Shown: piece by piece, positions 32,429 to 40,771 of the stretch
Layout of the letters: each line of letters starts with the position of its first letter
How positions within the stretch are numbered: position 1 is the stretch's first letter
Assembly: GCA_021647905.1 (NCBI GenBank)
Contig: JAKITW010000016.1
Span: forward strand, 1-40,771
Source: Desulfobacterales bacterium
Lineage (GTDB): Bacteria; Desulfobacterota; Desulfobulbia; Desulfobulbales; BM004
Reading direction: 5' to 3'
Length of the DNA: 40,771 nt
Position numbers and translations under genes: made by a program
The notes under the pieces: generated by a model
The model's database searches: none
What the model was told of the DNA's origin: nothing
What the model saw: the letters and a program-made list of their open reading frames with translations, nothing else

Positions 32429-33616
32429 ATGTCTTTTCGTTTGGCAACCGATCCATTGGCCAGAATCAGGGTCATCGGGGTGGGCGGCGGCGGCGGCAAT
32501 GCCGTCAATACCATGGTGACCAACAAACTCCAGGGAGTGCAGTTCATCGCGGCCAACACCGATATCCAGGCCCTGGAGAACTCAAAGGCCGACGTCTGCC
32601 TGCAGCTGGGCCCGGGGATCACCCGGGGGTTGGGCGCGGGCGCGGACCCGGAAAAGGGCAAGGGCGCGGCCCTGGAAAGCACCGAGGAGATCAAAAAGGT
32701 GCTCAAGGGCGCGGACATGGTCTTTGTCACCGCCGGACTGGGCGGCGGCACCGGCACCGGCGGCGCGCCGGTGGTGGCCAAGATCAGCAAGGAGATGGGC
32801 GTGCTCACCGTGGCCGTGGTCACCAAGCCCTTCTTCTTTGAGGCCCGTTCCCGGATGCAGAAGGCGGAATCGGGCTGGGAAGAGCTGAAAAAACACGTGG
32901 ACACCATCATCACCATTCCCAACGACCGGCTGCTGGCGGTGATGCAGAAGGGCAGCAAGTTGATGGACATGATGAAAAAGGCGGACGACGTCCTGCTCCA
33001 GGCGGTCAAGGGCATCACCGACCTGATCACCCTGCCCGGCCATATCAATGTGGACTTTGCCGATCTGCGCGCGGTGATGCAGCAGGTGGGTCCGGCGATC
33101 ATGGGGGCCGGGGTGGCGGTGGGCGAGGACCGGGCCGTTGAGGCGGCCAAAAAGGCCATTGACAACCCGCTCCTGCAGGACGTGGGAATCGACGGCGCCA
33201 AGGGCGTGTTGATCAACATCTCGGCCAGTGAAGAGAGCCTGACCATGAACGAATTCATGGGTGCGGCCTCACTGGTCCAGGAAAAGGCCCATCTTGACGC
33301 CAATATCATCATCGGCGCCCTGTTCGACGAGTCCCTGGGCGACGAGCTGCGGGTAACCGTGATTGCCACTGGGATCAACTCCGCCGACGAGGCGGCCGCG
33401 GCCAAGCCGCTGATGACCCTGCGCCGCAAACCAAGGGCGGTTGAAGAGGAACCAGCGGAACCCGCGGCCGGAGAAGGCCGGCCGCGGGAGAGATCACGGC
33501 GGAGCATGCTTAATAACCGCGCCGGCAGCGGAACCCGGCGGTCCCTGCCGCTGCCCCATTTCCTTGACGAGGCGGAGTTGGAGACCCCGACCTACCTGCG
33601 CCAGGCCGCTGACTGA
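32429..33616 (+). CDS. ftsZ: Cell division protein FtsZ
   Basis: 395 residues. FtsZ is the tubulin-like GTPase of the division ring. GVGGGGGNAVNTM opens the GTP-binding domain, the tubulin signature is GLGGGTGTGGAPVVA, and the T7-loop is LPGHINVDFADLRAVM with the catalytic Asp. The C-terminal linker is short and charged, and the end ETPTYLRQAAD is the conserved peptide that binds FtsA. PFFFEARSRMQ replaces the usual PFxFEG, a mild oddity. It is the last dcw gene; the 96-bp repeat starts on the last base of its TGA. Confidence 0.98.
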   Translation: MSFRLATDPLARIRVIGVGGGGGNAVNTMVTNKLQGVQFIAANTDIQALENSKADVCLQLGPGITRGLGAGADPEKGKGAALESTEEIKKVLKGADMVFVTAGLGGGTGTGGAPVVAKISKEMGVLTVAVVTKPFFFEARSRMQKAESGWEELKKHVDTIITIPNDRLLAVMQKGSKLMDMMKKADDVLLQAVKGITDLITLPGHINVDFADLRAVMQQVGPAIMGAGVAVGEDRAVEAAKKAIDNPLLQDVGIDGAKGVLINISASEESLTMNEFMGAASLVQEKAHLDANIIIGALFDESLGDELRVTVIATGINSADEAAAAKPLMTLRRKPRAVEEEPAEPAAGEGRPRERSRRSMLNNRAGSGTRRSLPLPHFLDEAELETPTYLRQAAD

Positions 33617-33711
33617 CCAGCATGGCTGGACCAATTTTTTGCGCCCCAGCCGCAACCAGTAATAAAAATCTCCAGGGACAGCGAGCTTTGTCCAGGACCA
33701 CTTTCATATAA
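33616..33711 (+). repeat. 96-bp repeat, unit 4 (dispersed copy after ftsZ)
   Basis: It shares the first 18 bases ACCAGCATGGCTGGACCA and the end ACTTTCATAT with units 1 and 2, and about 70 percent of the interior. The GGAC/GTCC stem around AGCGAG is kept while its flanks differ, as expected of a conserved RNA or DNA fold. It begins on the last base of the ftsZ stop codon and ends seven bases before the next ATG. Confidence 0.9.
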
Positions 33712-33717
33712 AATAAG

Positions 33718-35478
33718 ATGAATCAGGACCCGCGCTTTGCCGGCCGGACCGGGCCGGAATTGCTGGCGGCCGAGACCGGCGGCTGGAAAAAGAAATGGAA
33801 AGACAAACTCCCGGTGGGGCTGATCTTTCCCAGCAGCTACCGGGTCGGCATGTCCAACCTGGGTTTCCAGCTGGTCCATGACCTGCTCAACCGCAATCCG
33901 GACATTGTTGCCGAGCGGATCTTTTTCCCGGACGGCAATGATCAACCCCGCTCAGTGGAATCGAACCGGTCGCCGGCCGACTTCCCCATCCTCTTCTGCT
34001 CGATAAGCTTTGAGCAGGACTACCCCAACCTGCTCAAGCTGCTGGCCATGGCCGGGATCCCCCCCCTGGCCGCGGACCGGACCGGGGATGGCGACGACCA
34101 GGGCCGCCCCTTTGCAGCGGGCCGGCCTCTGGTGATCGGCGGCGGGGTGGCCTGCTTCATGAACCCCGAGCCCCTGGCCCCATTTATCGACCTGTTTGTG
34201 CTGGGCGAGGCAGAACCGGTCCTGGGGCTGCTCATCGAAAAACTGCTCAGACCCCTTCAGGGGGTCGGCAGGCTGGAGTTGCTCCGGCAACTGGCCCTGG
34301 ACCTGCCGGGCTGCTACCCGCCGGCCCTGTACCGGATTGGTTACGACCGGAAAGGCGGATTTGCCGGTCATATCCCCGAACCCGGCCTGGACGCCCGGAT
34401 CCGCCGGGTGACCCTGGACGCCTGTCCCGATAAGGCGGGCCACTCCCGGATCCTCACCCCCAATGCCGAGTTTGCCGACCTGTACATGACCGAACTGGGT
34501 CGCGGCTGCAGCCGCGGCTGCCGTTTCTGCGCCGCCGGCTTCGTCTATCGGCCGCCCCGGCTCTGGCCGGCCGGGGCGATCATCTCCGCGCTGGAGCAGC
34601 GGCCCGCAACCGCCAACCGGGTCGGGCTGCTGGGCATGGAGATGGCCCGGCCGGAAGATCTGGCCTTGATTGCCGAAAATCTGCTCGCATCCGGCTGCGC
34701 CCTCTCCTTCTCCTCCCTGCGGGCCGACGTAATCAGCCCGCAACTGCTGGAACTCTTGGCCAAAAGCCGGCTTAAAAGCGCGGCCATTGCCCCGGACGGG
34801 GGCTCTGAACGATTGCGCCGGGTAATCAATAAAGGTATAACCGCTGATGAGGTGCTTGCCGCGGCCGAGTCACTGGTCAAGGCCGGGATCATCAACCTGA
34901 AGCTCTACTTCATGATCGGCCTGCCCACTGAAACCGAAGAGGACCTGGAAGAACTGGTCGCCCTGTGTCTGGCGATCAAACAACGGATCCTGGGCCATGG
35001 CCGCGCCCGGGGCCGGCTGAGCAATATGAGTCTGAGCGTCAACAGCTTCATCCCCAAGCCGTGGACCCCGTTCCAATACCACCCCTTTGCCAGGGTGAGC
35101 GTTTTGAAAAACAAGATAAAATTCCTGCGCAAACGGTTGGCCAACGAGCCCAACCTGACCATCAGCGCCGAACGGCCCGAGCGGACCCTGCTCCAGGCGG
35201 TCCTGGCCCGGGGCGACCGGCGGGTGGGCCGGGCCATGCTCCATTTGCCGGGCGGGACATGCACCTGGCAACAGGCATTAAAACGCGAGCGGCTGCTTGC
35301 CGCGGAGTATGTTTATCGAACCCGGGACCGGGACGAACCCTTGCCCTGGGAGATCGTTGACCAGGGGATCGACCGCAACTATCTCTGGCGCGAATACCAG
35401 CGAGGCCTGGCCGGCAAAACCACCCCGCCCTGCAACCCGGAAAAATGCCGCCGCTGCGGAGTATGCCATGACCAGTGA
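33718..35478 (+). CDS. Radical SAM protein with N-terminal B12-binding-like domain
   Basis: 586 residues. An N-terminal domain (about 1-220; VGLIFPSSYRVGMSNLGFQ, PLVIGGGVACFMNPEPL) resembles the cobalamin-binding region of YgiQ-like radical SAM proteins. The 4Fe-4S motif is CSRGCRFC (Cys264, Cys268, Cys271), of the CxxxCxxC type. The TIM-barrel region continues with SFSSLRADVI, SAAIAPDGGSERLRRVINKG and LKLYFMIGLPTETEEDL. The end has four clustered cysteines (Cys572, 577, 580, 583), perhaps another Fe-S or zinc site. The substrate is unknown. It resembles a conserved uncharacterised family. No clear ribosome-binding site is seen; its leader is the repeat. It overlaps the next gene by 11 bases. 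Confidence 0.85.
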   Translation: MNQDPRFAGRTGPELLAAETGGWKKKWKDKLPVGLIFPSSYRVGMSNLGFQLVHDLLNRNPDIVAERIFFPDGNDQPRSVESNRSPADFPILFCSISFEQDYPNLLKLLAMAGIPPLAADRTGDGDDQGRPFAAGRPLVIGGGVACFMNPEPLAPFIDLFVLGEAEPVLGLLIEKLLRPLQGVGRLELLRQLALDLPGCYPPALYRIGYDRKGGFAGHIPEPGLDARIRRVTLDACPDKAGHSRILTPNAEFADLYMTELGRGCSRGCRFCAAGFVYRPPRLWPAGAIISALEQRPATANRVGLLGMEMARPEDLALIAENLLASGCALSFSSLRADVISPQLLELLAKSRLKSAAIAPDGGSERLRRVINKGITADEVLAAAESLVKAGIINLKLYFMIGLPTETEEDLEELVALCLAIKQRILGHGRARGRLSNMSLSVNSFIPKPWTPFQYHPFARVSVLKNKIKFLRKRLANEPNLTISAERPERTLLQAVLARGDRRVGRAMLHLPGGTCTWQQALKRERLLAAEYVYRTRDRDEPLPWEIVDQGIDRNYLWREYQRGLAGKTTPPCNPEKCRRCGVCHDQ

Positions 35479-36916
35479 TGAAAAAAACAGCCGCAACCTC
35501 GACTCCAGGAAGATCGCCACCCTGCAGCCCTTCCGGCTGGTAAAGTTTTTCTCCTTTACCGCCCTGGCAATGATCCTGGCCGCCACCCTGGCCCTGTCCT
35601 GGGTGATCTCCAACAATGCCAAGAAAGTGCTGCTCGACCGGAGCGAGACCTATGCCCTGCTCCTGGCCGAAAACCTGAACAACCAGGTATTTGTCCGTTT
35701 CGTGGTGCCCACGGCGATCCGCTACGGCGAGATCGCCCTGAGCAACCCCGACCAGTTCAAACTGCTCGACAGCGTGGTCCGCACCACCACCCATGGTTTC
35801 AAGGTGGATTCGGTGACCATCTACGACTCCAACCGGAACATCATCTCCTACAGCACCATCGCCGACCTGGTCGGCAAGGAGGACATGGGCGGGGAGGAAT
35901 ACGAAAAGGCGCGCAAAGGGGAGAGCATCTCTGTCCTGCTCTCCACCGGCTCCCTGCTCAACCTGCTCCCCGGGGCCGGGCCGATCACCTGCAAGCTAAA
36001 GACCTATATCCCCTTTAAACGGGAATCGGACAAAGACCAGCAGGTCATCATGGGGGTGACCGAAATCGTCCTGGACCTGTCCGATGACCTGCTGGCGATC
36101 ATCCGGCTCCAGGGCACGATCATCAGTTCCTCCCTGGTGATCATGGCCGGACTGTTCGGCATGCTCTGGCTGGTGGTATCCCGGGCCGACCAGATTATCG
36201 AGGCCCGGGCCAGGGAACGGCGCCGGCTGGAGATCAAGCTCGACAACGCCGAGCGGCTGGCCGGGCTGGGCAAGATGGTCACCGCGGTGTCCCACGAGAT
36301 CAAGAACCCGCTGGGCATTGTCCGCAGCACCGCCGAGATTCTGGAACGCCGCTTGAAAAGCGTGTCCCCGGACAACCAGCACCTGGCCAAGATCATCATC
36401 GATGAAACCAGCCGGCTGGACGGGGTGGTGATGGAGTTTCTCGACTTTGCCCGGCCCCTGAGCCCGGAGTTCAAACCGGTTCAACTCAACGAGCTGCTGA
36501 CCAAGGCGCTCAGCTTCATGGAGCCGGAACTGAAAAAACAGGGGATCAGCGTCAAATGGCGGCTGGACAAGGAGCTGCCCACTGTTCAGGCAGACCCGAA
36601 CCAGCTCTACCGGGCCCTGCTCAACATCCTGATCAACGCGGTGCAGGCCATGCCCGGGGGCGGCGCAATCAGGCTGGCCACCAGAAAGACCCCGGGCCCA
36701 AACCACGCGGTGCGGATCAGTATCCGGGATTCCGGGATCGGGATCGGCAAGGAACGGCTTGCCAGGATCTTCCAGCCCTTCTACACCGACAAGACCCGCG
36801 GCACCGGCCTGGGGCTGGCCATTGTCAAGAACATCATTGACAGCCATAACGGCCGGATCACCGTGGAGAGCACCGAGGGCAACGGCACCGGCTTTACCAT
36901 CATCCTGCCGCAATAG
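35468..36916 (+). CDS. Membrane sensor histidine kinase
   Basis: 482 residues. Membrane segments at about 26-47 and 214-237 enclose a periplasmic sensor domain of about 165 residues. The cytoplasmic part has a dimerisation/phosphoacceptor H-box SHEIKNP (His276), N-box NILINA (386-391), G1 DSGIG (421-425) and G2 GTGLGL (445-450). The architecture resembles NtrB/ZraS-type kinases. The start at 35468 has GGAG six bases upstream and lies inside the 3' end of the radical SAM gene, so the two are probably translationally coupled. No response regulator follows; it may be an orphan kinase or its partner may lie elsewhere. Confidence 0.9.
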   Translation: MTSDEKNSRNLDSRKIATLQPFRLVKFFSFTALAMILAATLALSWVISNNAKKVLLDRSETYALLLAENLNNQVFVRFVVPTAIRYGEIALSNPDQFKLLDSVVRTTTHGFKVDSVTIYDSNRNIISYSTIADLVGKEDMGGEEYEKARKGESISVLLSTGSLLNLLPGAGPITCKLKTYIPFKRESDKDQQVIMGVTEIVLDLSDDLLAIIRLQGTIISSSLVIMAGLFGMLWLVVSRADQIIEARARERRRLEIKLDNAERLAGLGKMVTAVSHEIKNPLGIVRSTAEILERRLKSVSPDNQHLAKIIIDETSRLDGVVMEFLDFARPLSPEFKPVQLNELLTKALSFMEPELKKQGISVKWRLDKELPTVQADPNQLYRALLNILINAVQAMPGGGAIRLATRKTPGPNHAVRISIRDSGIGIGKERLARIFQPFYTDKTRGTGLGLAIVKNIIDSHNGRITVESTEGNGTGFTIILPQ

Positions 36917-36918
36917 GA

Positions 36919-36995
36919 GGTCAGCGGTCGGAGGTCGGGGGTCGGGGGTCGGGGGTCGGGGGTCGGGGGTCGGGGGTCGGGGGTCGGGGGTCGGG
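36919..36995 (+). repeat. Heptanucleotide tandem array (GGTCGGG)9-11
   Basis: Eleven 7-base units start at 36919 and repeat to 36989: nine perfect GGTCGGG, one GGTCGGA and one GGTCAGC at the left end. The array begins two bases after the kinase stop codon. Runs of five G separated by TC could form G-quadruplex structures on the plus strand. The array is likely variable in length between strains. Confidence 0.95.
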
Positions 36996-37231
36996 AAAAT
37001 ATTATATCATAATTGTCGGTCTCGCAACAACCCGCTCGACGGACGTGATTCGTCTTGTAACTTGTTGATTTTATTGGGTGGCATTTGAAGCCTTTCGGGT
37101 TGTTACGAGTTCATCATAATTAATGATAATGGGATTTTTTTCATTTCCGCCCTTTGCATCTGCGATTTTAGGCACTATATTAATAGGAATGATTGACAGA
37201 GAAGAAAAACCCTTAAAAAGGAGTTACCACC
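36996..37231 (+). other. AT-richer spacer with promoter of the Cys-rich gene
   Basis: After the heptamer array the composition becomes clearly AT-richer. An ATCAT-AATTA-ATGAT dyad sits at about 37112-37126. No gene is supported until the Cys-rich frame at 37232. Confidence 0.5.
37154..37181 (+). promoter_or_regulatory. Sigma70-type promoter of the Cys-rich mini-gene
   Basis: TTGCAT (37154-37159) and TATATT (37176-37181) are separated by 16 bases. It lies 50 bases before a good ribosome-binding site, and a terminator follows the gene, so the gene is probably a single-gene transcript. Confidence 0.55.
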
Positions 37232-37378
37232 ATGGCAGTATTCAAGTGTGAAAAATGTGGTGCCACCAAGGAAGGCCGGTGCAAACCAAAAAAATGCCCG
37301 GTCTGTGCCGAGAGCGGCTGCATGGCAAAACAGGAAGAAAAAAAATCATCCGGCTGCGGCTGCAGCTGCAAAAAATAA
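37232..37378 (+). CDS. 48-residue Cys-rich protein (RCKPKKCP type)
   Basis: 48 residues with nine cysteines: Cys6 and Cys9 (CEKC), Cys17, Cys22 and Cys25 (RCKPKKCPVC), Cys30, and Cys42, Cys44, Cys46 in the tail CGCSCKK. The first four to five suggest a rubredoxin-like or zinc-ribbon metal knuckle; the tail could bind metal as well. A GGAG lies eight bases before the ATG, there is a promoter upstream and a strong terminator downstream, so this is a real gene. Proteins with an RCKPxKCP core occur in anaerobic Desulfobacterota to my knowledge, but I know no established function. A redox or metal-handling role is a guess. Confidence 0.8.
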   Translation: MAVFKCEKCGATKEGRCKPKKCPVCAESGCMAKQEEKKSSGCGCSCKK

Positions 37379-37414
37379 GCAACACAGCTGATTCATCTGC
37401 AATTGAGCTGAGAA

Positions 37415-37447
37415 AACTCCCGTCCGGACGGACGGGAGTTTCGCATT
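37415..37447 (+). terminator. Strong intrinsic terminator after the Cys-rich gene
   Basis: Arms AACTCCCGTCCG (37415-37426) and CGGACGGGAGTT (37429-37440) are perfectly complementary over 12 bases, preceded by A residues and followed by T-rich TTTCGCATTTT-like sequence. It may work in both directions. Confidence 0.8.
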
Positions 37448-37673
37448 TTCCGACCCAGGCCACCACCCCCAGGGGCAGAGAGTAATTCGAGCAGCAGATC
37501 AATTTCCATGTTTTTCCCTTCACGACCGCGGCCCATGCGGCGTTCTCCCTATCGCCGGCAGATACCGGCGGCGCTGTTGAGCTTCGCGGCTCGCCCCAAC
37601 CGATCCACATAAAACCGTTGCATAACCTGCTTTCAGCAATTCGTATAACTTGAAAACAGAGGAGGGCATCCCT
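37448..37673. other. Spacer before the hybrid kinase
   Basis: No gene is supported. A hairpin CGCCGG/CCGGCG lies at 37553-37570. TTGCAT at 37618-37623 followed by TCGTAT after 17 bases is a weak promoter candidate. A minus-strand open frame crossing this spacer and the start of the kinase has no family features. Confidence 0.4.
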
Positions 37674-40598
37674 TTGAAAAAAACAGGCTTCAGAACTGAT
37701 CCCTGGCTTTGGTTTATTCTTGTGGCAGTGCTGGCAACCGGATTTATTGCCGGAGGCTACTGGTACGCCCGGCAACAGGTCCAACTGGTTCGCAACTCGA
37801 AATACCAGGAACTGAAATCCATTGCCCAGCTTAAAATCAATCAGATCGCCACCTGGCGCAATGAGTCCATCTTTGGCATTCAGGTCTATGCAACAAACCC
37901 TTTATTCAGGGAATCCGCTGCCCGGTGGCTGCAAGAAAATGAAAACAGCCGCCTGAAAGATCAGATCCTCAGCGGCTGGGAAGTAATCCGGGAACATGCC
38001 GGTTTTAAGAACATCGTTCTTGCCGGTCTGGATAGCAGCGTAAGATTATCGCTCGATCCCAACGTGGTCAAGTTGAGTCATTATGCAAAAGACATGGTTA
38101 ATAAAACAAGCTCCACGGAAGATATTATATTCAGCGATTTTTTCCGCTGCCCGGTCAGCGGCGCCATCTATATTGACGTGATGGCGCCGGTTTTCGACCC
38201 GGCCGGCCGGCCGGTTGCAGTGCTTATTCTGCGACTCGACCCGGCAAGAGACCTGTACCCGCTGATCAGGTTCTGGCCGACCCCGAGCCCCAGTTCGGAA
38301 ACAATGATCGTTGCCAAGGATGGAAGCCAGGTGCTGTTCCTGAACAAGTTGCGGCACGATCCTCAGCATGCCCTGACCAAGCGGTTGCCGCTGACCCGGT
38401 TAACCAGTCCGGCGGTCCAGTCGGTTTTAGGCCGGGAAGGTGTTTTCGAGGGCAGAGACTACCGCGGTGCAACCGTGGTGGCTGATATTTCTCCGGTGCC
38501 GGATACGCACTGGTACATGGTCACCAAGGTGGACAAAAGTGAGATTCTGGCCGCGACCCGTTATCACTCGTTTTTTATCGGCATGGTTGTTCTGCTTCTT
38601 TTATTGTTGACCGGCGCTGGCAGCGGATTTATTTACCGGCGCCAACGGGCGGAAGTCTACCGGCAATTATATGGCGCGGAAAAAGAGCGTAATGAGATCC
38701 TGGAGGAATTCCGGATCACCCTTTACAGCATCGGTGACGGCGTTATCTCAATGGATGCATCGGGCAGGATCCGTCACCTGAATCCGGTGGCCGAAAGGCT
38801 TACCGGCTGGAGTGAGGCCGAGGCGCGGGGCAGACCGCTGGGCGAGGTGTTCCACATTATCCATGAAAATACCCGCAAGGCATTGGTTGATCCGGGTGAA
38901 CGTGTTCTGCGGGAAGGAGGCATCGTCAAGCTGCCCGACGATGCCCTGTTAATAGCCCGTGACGGCACGGAACACCCGATTGCCGACAGCGCCGCGCCGA
39001 TAAACGGGGACCGGGACAGTCTGATAGGCATTGTCTTGGTTTTCAGTGACGTTACAGAGGAGCGGAAGGCCCGGCGGGCGCTGCGTGAAAGCGAAAAACG
39101 GTATCGTAATTTCTTTATGGAGGATATTACCGGTGTTTTCATTTCAACCCCTGAGGGAGAGCTGCTGGACTGCAACCCGGCATTTGCCCGGATCATGGGA
39201 CTCACCTCTGCGGAACAAGCCAATAAACTCGATATGACAACCCTGTTCTCCTCACCCGCGGCCAGCGATGACCTGTTAACCCGTCTCCGCCAGGAGAAAA
39301 AAGTGATCGATCATGAACTGGAAATGCGGCGCGTGGACGGAAAGACCATTCATGTGATTGAAAACGTCATTGGCAAATTTGACAACAGCGGCAATCTTGT
39401 TGAAATTCAGGGTTATCTGTTTGACATTACGGAACGGAAGAAACTGGAGCAGCAGCTCATGCAGGCCCAGAAGATGGAGGCCGTGGGCCGGCTGGCCGGC
39501 GGCGTGGCCCATGATTTCAACAACAAGCTCAGCGTGATCATGGGCTACAGCGAAATGGCGCTGGCCGAGATCCCCAAGCCGGGCGGCGCCTGGAACGATT
39601 ATCTCCAGGAAATTCTGAAGGCGGCGCAGCACTCCGCCGATCTCACCCGCCAGTTGCTGGCCTTTGCCCGAAAACAGATCATTGCCCCCAGGGTGCTTGA
39701 CCTGAACGACGCCGTAACGCAGATACTGAAGATGTTGCAGCGGCTTATCGGCGAGGATATTGATCTGGTCTGGCGGCCTGACGCCGATCTCTGTAAGGTG
39801 AGGATCGACCCGGCCCAGATCGACCAGATACTGGCAAATTTCCTGGTCAACGCCCGGGACGCCATCAGCGGGGTGGGCAGGGTTGTCATCAGAACAGAGA
39901 ATGTTGTCTTTGATGAATCCTATTGCGCCGATCATGCCGGATTCAGCCCCGGCGAATATGTTCTGCTGGAGGTAAGCGATAATGGTGACGGCATGGACAA
40001 GGAGACGCTGGCAAATATCTTCGAACCCTTCTTCACCACCAAGGAGCAGGGCAAGGGGACCGGCCTCGGCCTGGCCACCGTATATGGGATCGTAAAGCAG
40101 AATGAAGGCTTTATCAACGTCTACAGCGAGCCGGGACAAGGGACAACCTTCCGGATCTACCTGCCCCGGTTTGCCGACCAGGCTTCCTGTTCTCCGGCCG
40201 CTCCCGCTCCCGAAACGGTCCAACAGGGCACGGAAACCATTCTATTGGTGGAAGATGAGGAGGCGATTCTGAAAATGGCCAGACAGATGCTTGAAAGTCT
40301 GGGCTATACCGTACTGGCGGTCGGTACTCCGGTGGAAGCGCTACACCGGGTCGAGGCCTGTCCGGGCGAGATTCACCTGCTGATCACCGACATAGTGATG
40401 CCGGAAATGAACGGCCGCAACCTGGCCGACCAACTCGGTTCGATCAAGCCGGCGCTGAAATGTCTGTTCATGTCGGGATACACGGCCAATGCCATTGCCC
40501 ACAGCGGCATCCTGGATGAAGGCGTACACTTTATCCAGAAGCCGTTCTCGATCAAGGACCTCGCGGCCAAGGTACGCCAGGCGCTGGAATCTGAATAA
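37674..40598 (+). CDS. Hybrid sensor histidine kinase with two PAS domains and receiver
   Basis: 974 residues. Membrane segments at about 11-31 and 296-322 frame a large periplasmic sensor, probably Cache-like. PAS 1 ([19 protein letters not shown], about 342-460) and PAS 2 (about 470-590) precede HisKA with [14 protein letters not shown] (His613), an ATPase domain with NARDAI, DNGDGMD and [11 protein letters not shown], and a receiver with VEDEE and the phospho-acceptor in [11 protein letters not shown] (Asp906). I start at TTG 37674 because GGAGG stands eight bases upstream; a TTG at 37650 lacks this. Codon use is less GC-biased than in the dcw genes, which may indicate later acquisition. 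Confidence 0.9.
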   Translation: MKKTGFRTDPWLWFILVAVLATGFIAGGYWYARQQVQLVRNSKYQELKSIAQLKINQIATWRNESIFGIQVYATNPLFRESAARWLQENENSRLKDQILSGWEVIREHAGFKNIVLAGLDSSVRLSLDPNVVKLSHYAKDMVNKTSSTEDIIFSDFFRCPVSGAIYIDVMAPVFDPAGRPVAVLILRLDPARDLYPLIRFWPTPSPSSETMIVAKDGSQVLFLNKLRHDPQHALTKRLPLTRLTSPAVQSVLGREGVFEGRDYRGATVVADISPVPDTHWYMVTKVDKSEILAATRYHSFFIGMVVLLLLLLTGAGSGFIYRRQRAEVYRQLYGAEKERNEILEEFRITLYSIGDGVISMDASGRIRHLNPVAERLTGWSEAEARGRPLGEVFHIIHENTRKALVDPGERVLREGGIVKLPDDALLIARDGTEHPIADSAAPINGDRDSLIGIVLVFSDVTEERKARRALRESEKRYRNFFMEDITGVFISTPEGELLDCNPAFARIMGLTSAEQANKLDMTTLFSSPAASDDLLTRLRQEKKVIDHELEMRRVDGKTIHVIENVIGKFDNSGNLVEIQGYLFDITERKKLEQQLMQAQKMEAVGRLAGGVAHDFNNKLSVIMGYSEMALAEIPKPGGAWNDYLQEILKAAQHSADLTRQLLAFARKQIIAPRVLDLNDAVTQILKMLQRLIGEDIDLVWRPDADLCKVRIDPAQIDQILANFLVNARDAISGVGRVVIRTENVVFDESYCADHAGFSPGEYVLLEVSDNGDGMDKETLANIFEPFFTTKEQGKGTGLGLATVYGIVKQNEGFINVYSEPGQGTTFRIYLPRFADQASCSPAAPAPETVQQGTETILLVEDEEAILKMARQMLESLGYTVLAVGTPVEALHRVEACPGEIHLLITDIVMPEMNGRNLADQLGSIKPALKCLFMSGYTANAIAHSGILDEGVHFIQKPFSIKDLAAKVRQALESE

Positions 40599-40646
40599 AA
40601 TCGGAGATAATACAATAAGTTCCAGATATTGCATGGAAACAATTAC
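40599..40646. other. Spacer between kinase and terminal repeat
   Basis: Forty-eight AT-richer bases with no recognisable feature. Confidence 0.5.
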
Positions 40647-40771
40647 GTAAGGTTTCGGTAAACCCCGTACGTTTGAGGTTGGACCGGGAAAGGGGTTTTC
40701 TTATAGCGAACGGTGTAGCGGACCCTGAGCCGCAGCCGTGACGGCAAAAGCGGAATTTGAAACAACTTCGG
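40647..40771 (+). repeat. 125-bp dispersed repeat, copy 3 (at right window edge)
   Basis: A plus-strand copy, inverted relative to copy 1. It has TATAGCGAAC where the other two have TATACCGAAC. The window ends on the last base of the repeat unit, just as it starts on the corresponding base of copy 1. Confidence 0.92.

Noticed and set aside
37107-37130. Fur box near ATCATAATTAATGATAATG
   Set aside because: Only part of the 19-base consensus matches and the region is simply AT-rich. A dyad is present, but the regulator cannot be named.
37242-37784. Minus-strand open frame of 180 codons over the Cys-rich gene and kinase start
   Set aside because: It is antisense to a gene with its own promoter, ribosome-binding site and terminator and has no family features.

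Overview
The window is a GC-rich, gene-dense bacterial chromosome segment. Its content suggests a Gram-negative, diderm anaerobe of the Desulfobacterota, with the Desulfobulbales order as my best guess. The pointers are a CooC-type CO-dehydrogenase maturation ATPase, FtsEX-EnvC, meso-DAP-type MurE, a Cys-rich RCKPKKCP mini-protein and a radical SAM protein with a CxxxCxxC core and a C-terminal Cys cluster. The taxonomy is inference: there is no rRNA or other decisive marker here.

Layout: (1) 194-7289, minus strand: ileS-lspA-fabD, then ffh-rpsP-khpA-rimM behind its own sigma70-type promoter (protein export, translation, lipid synthesis). (2) 7664-12979, plus strand: cooC, then ftsE-ftsX-envC and the S41 protease ctpA. 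A strong promoter followed at once by an intrinsic-terminator hairpin precedes cooC. (3) 13129-16489: era (minus) and an RNase II-family exonuclease (plus), separated by a 311-bp element with 57-bp terminal inverted repeats. (4) 16490-17474: nearly 1 kb without genes, rich in repeats, ending in a terminator, a promoter and an array of MraZ-type boxes. (5) 17475-33616: the dcw cluster, mraZ-rsmH-ftsL-ftsI-murEF(fused)-mraY-murD-murG-murC-murB-ftsQ-ftsA-ftsZ. (6) 33718-40598: a radical SAM protein overlapping a membrane histidine kinase, a 48-residue Cys-rich protein, and a large hybrid sensor kinase.

Main biological point: the dcw cluster looks intact for precursor synthesis (MurE, MurF, MraY, MurD, MurG, MurC, MurB) and for the scaffold/ring (FtsL, FtsQ, FtsA, FtsZ, with FtsEX-EnvC nearby). 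Its septal peptidoglycan synthase pair is not intact. ftsW is missing from its usual place between murD and murG. The FtsI homologue keeps its membrane anchor, pedestal, transpeptidase-like region and PASTA domain, but I cannot find the SxxK, SxN or KTG catalytic motifs. This suggests a non-catalytic FtsI scaffold, with septal synthesis supplied by genes elsewhere.

The second theme is dispersed repeats: a 125-bp element in three copies, two of which form the exact two ends of the window in inverted orientation (so this is probably a contig broken at repeats); a 96-bp hairpin element starting on the last base of the rnb-family and ftsZ stop codons; the inverted-repeat element between era and the RNase gene; and two heptanucleotide arrays directly 3' of genes.
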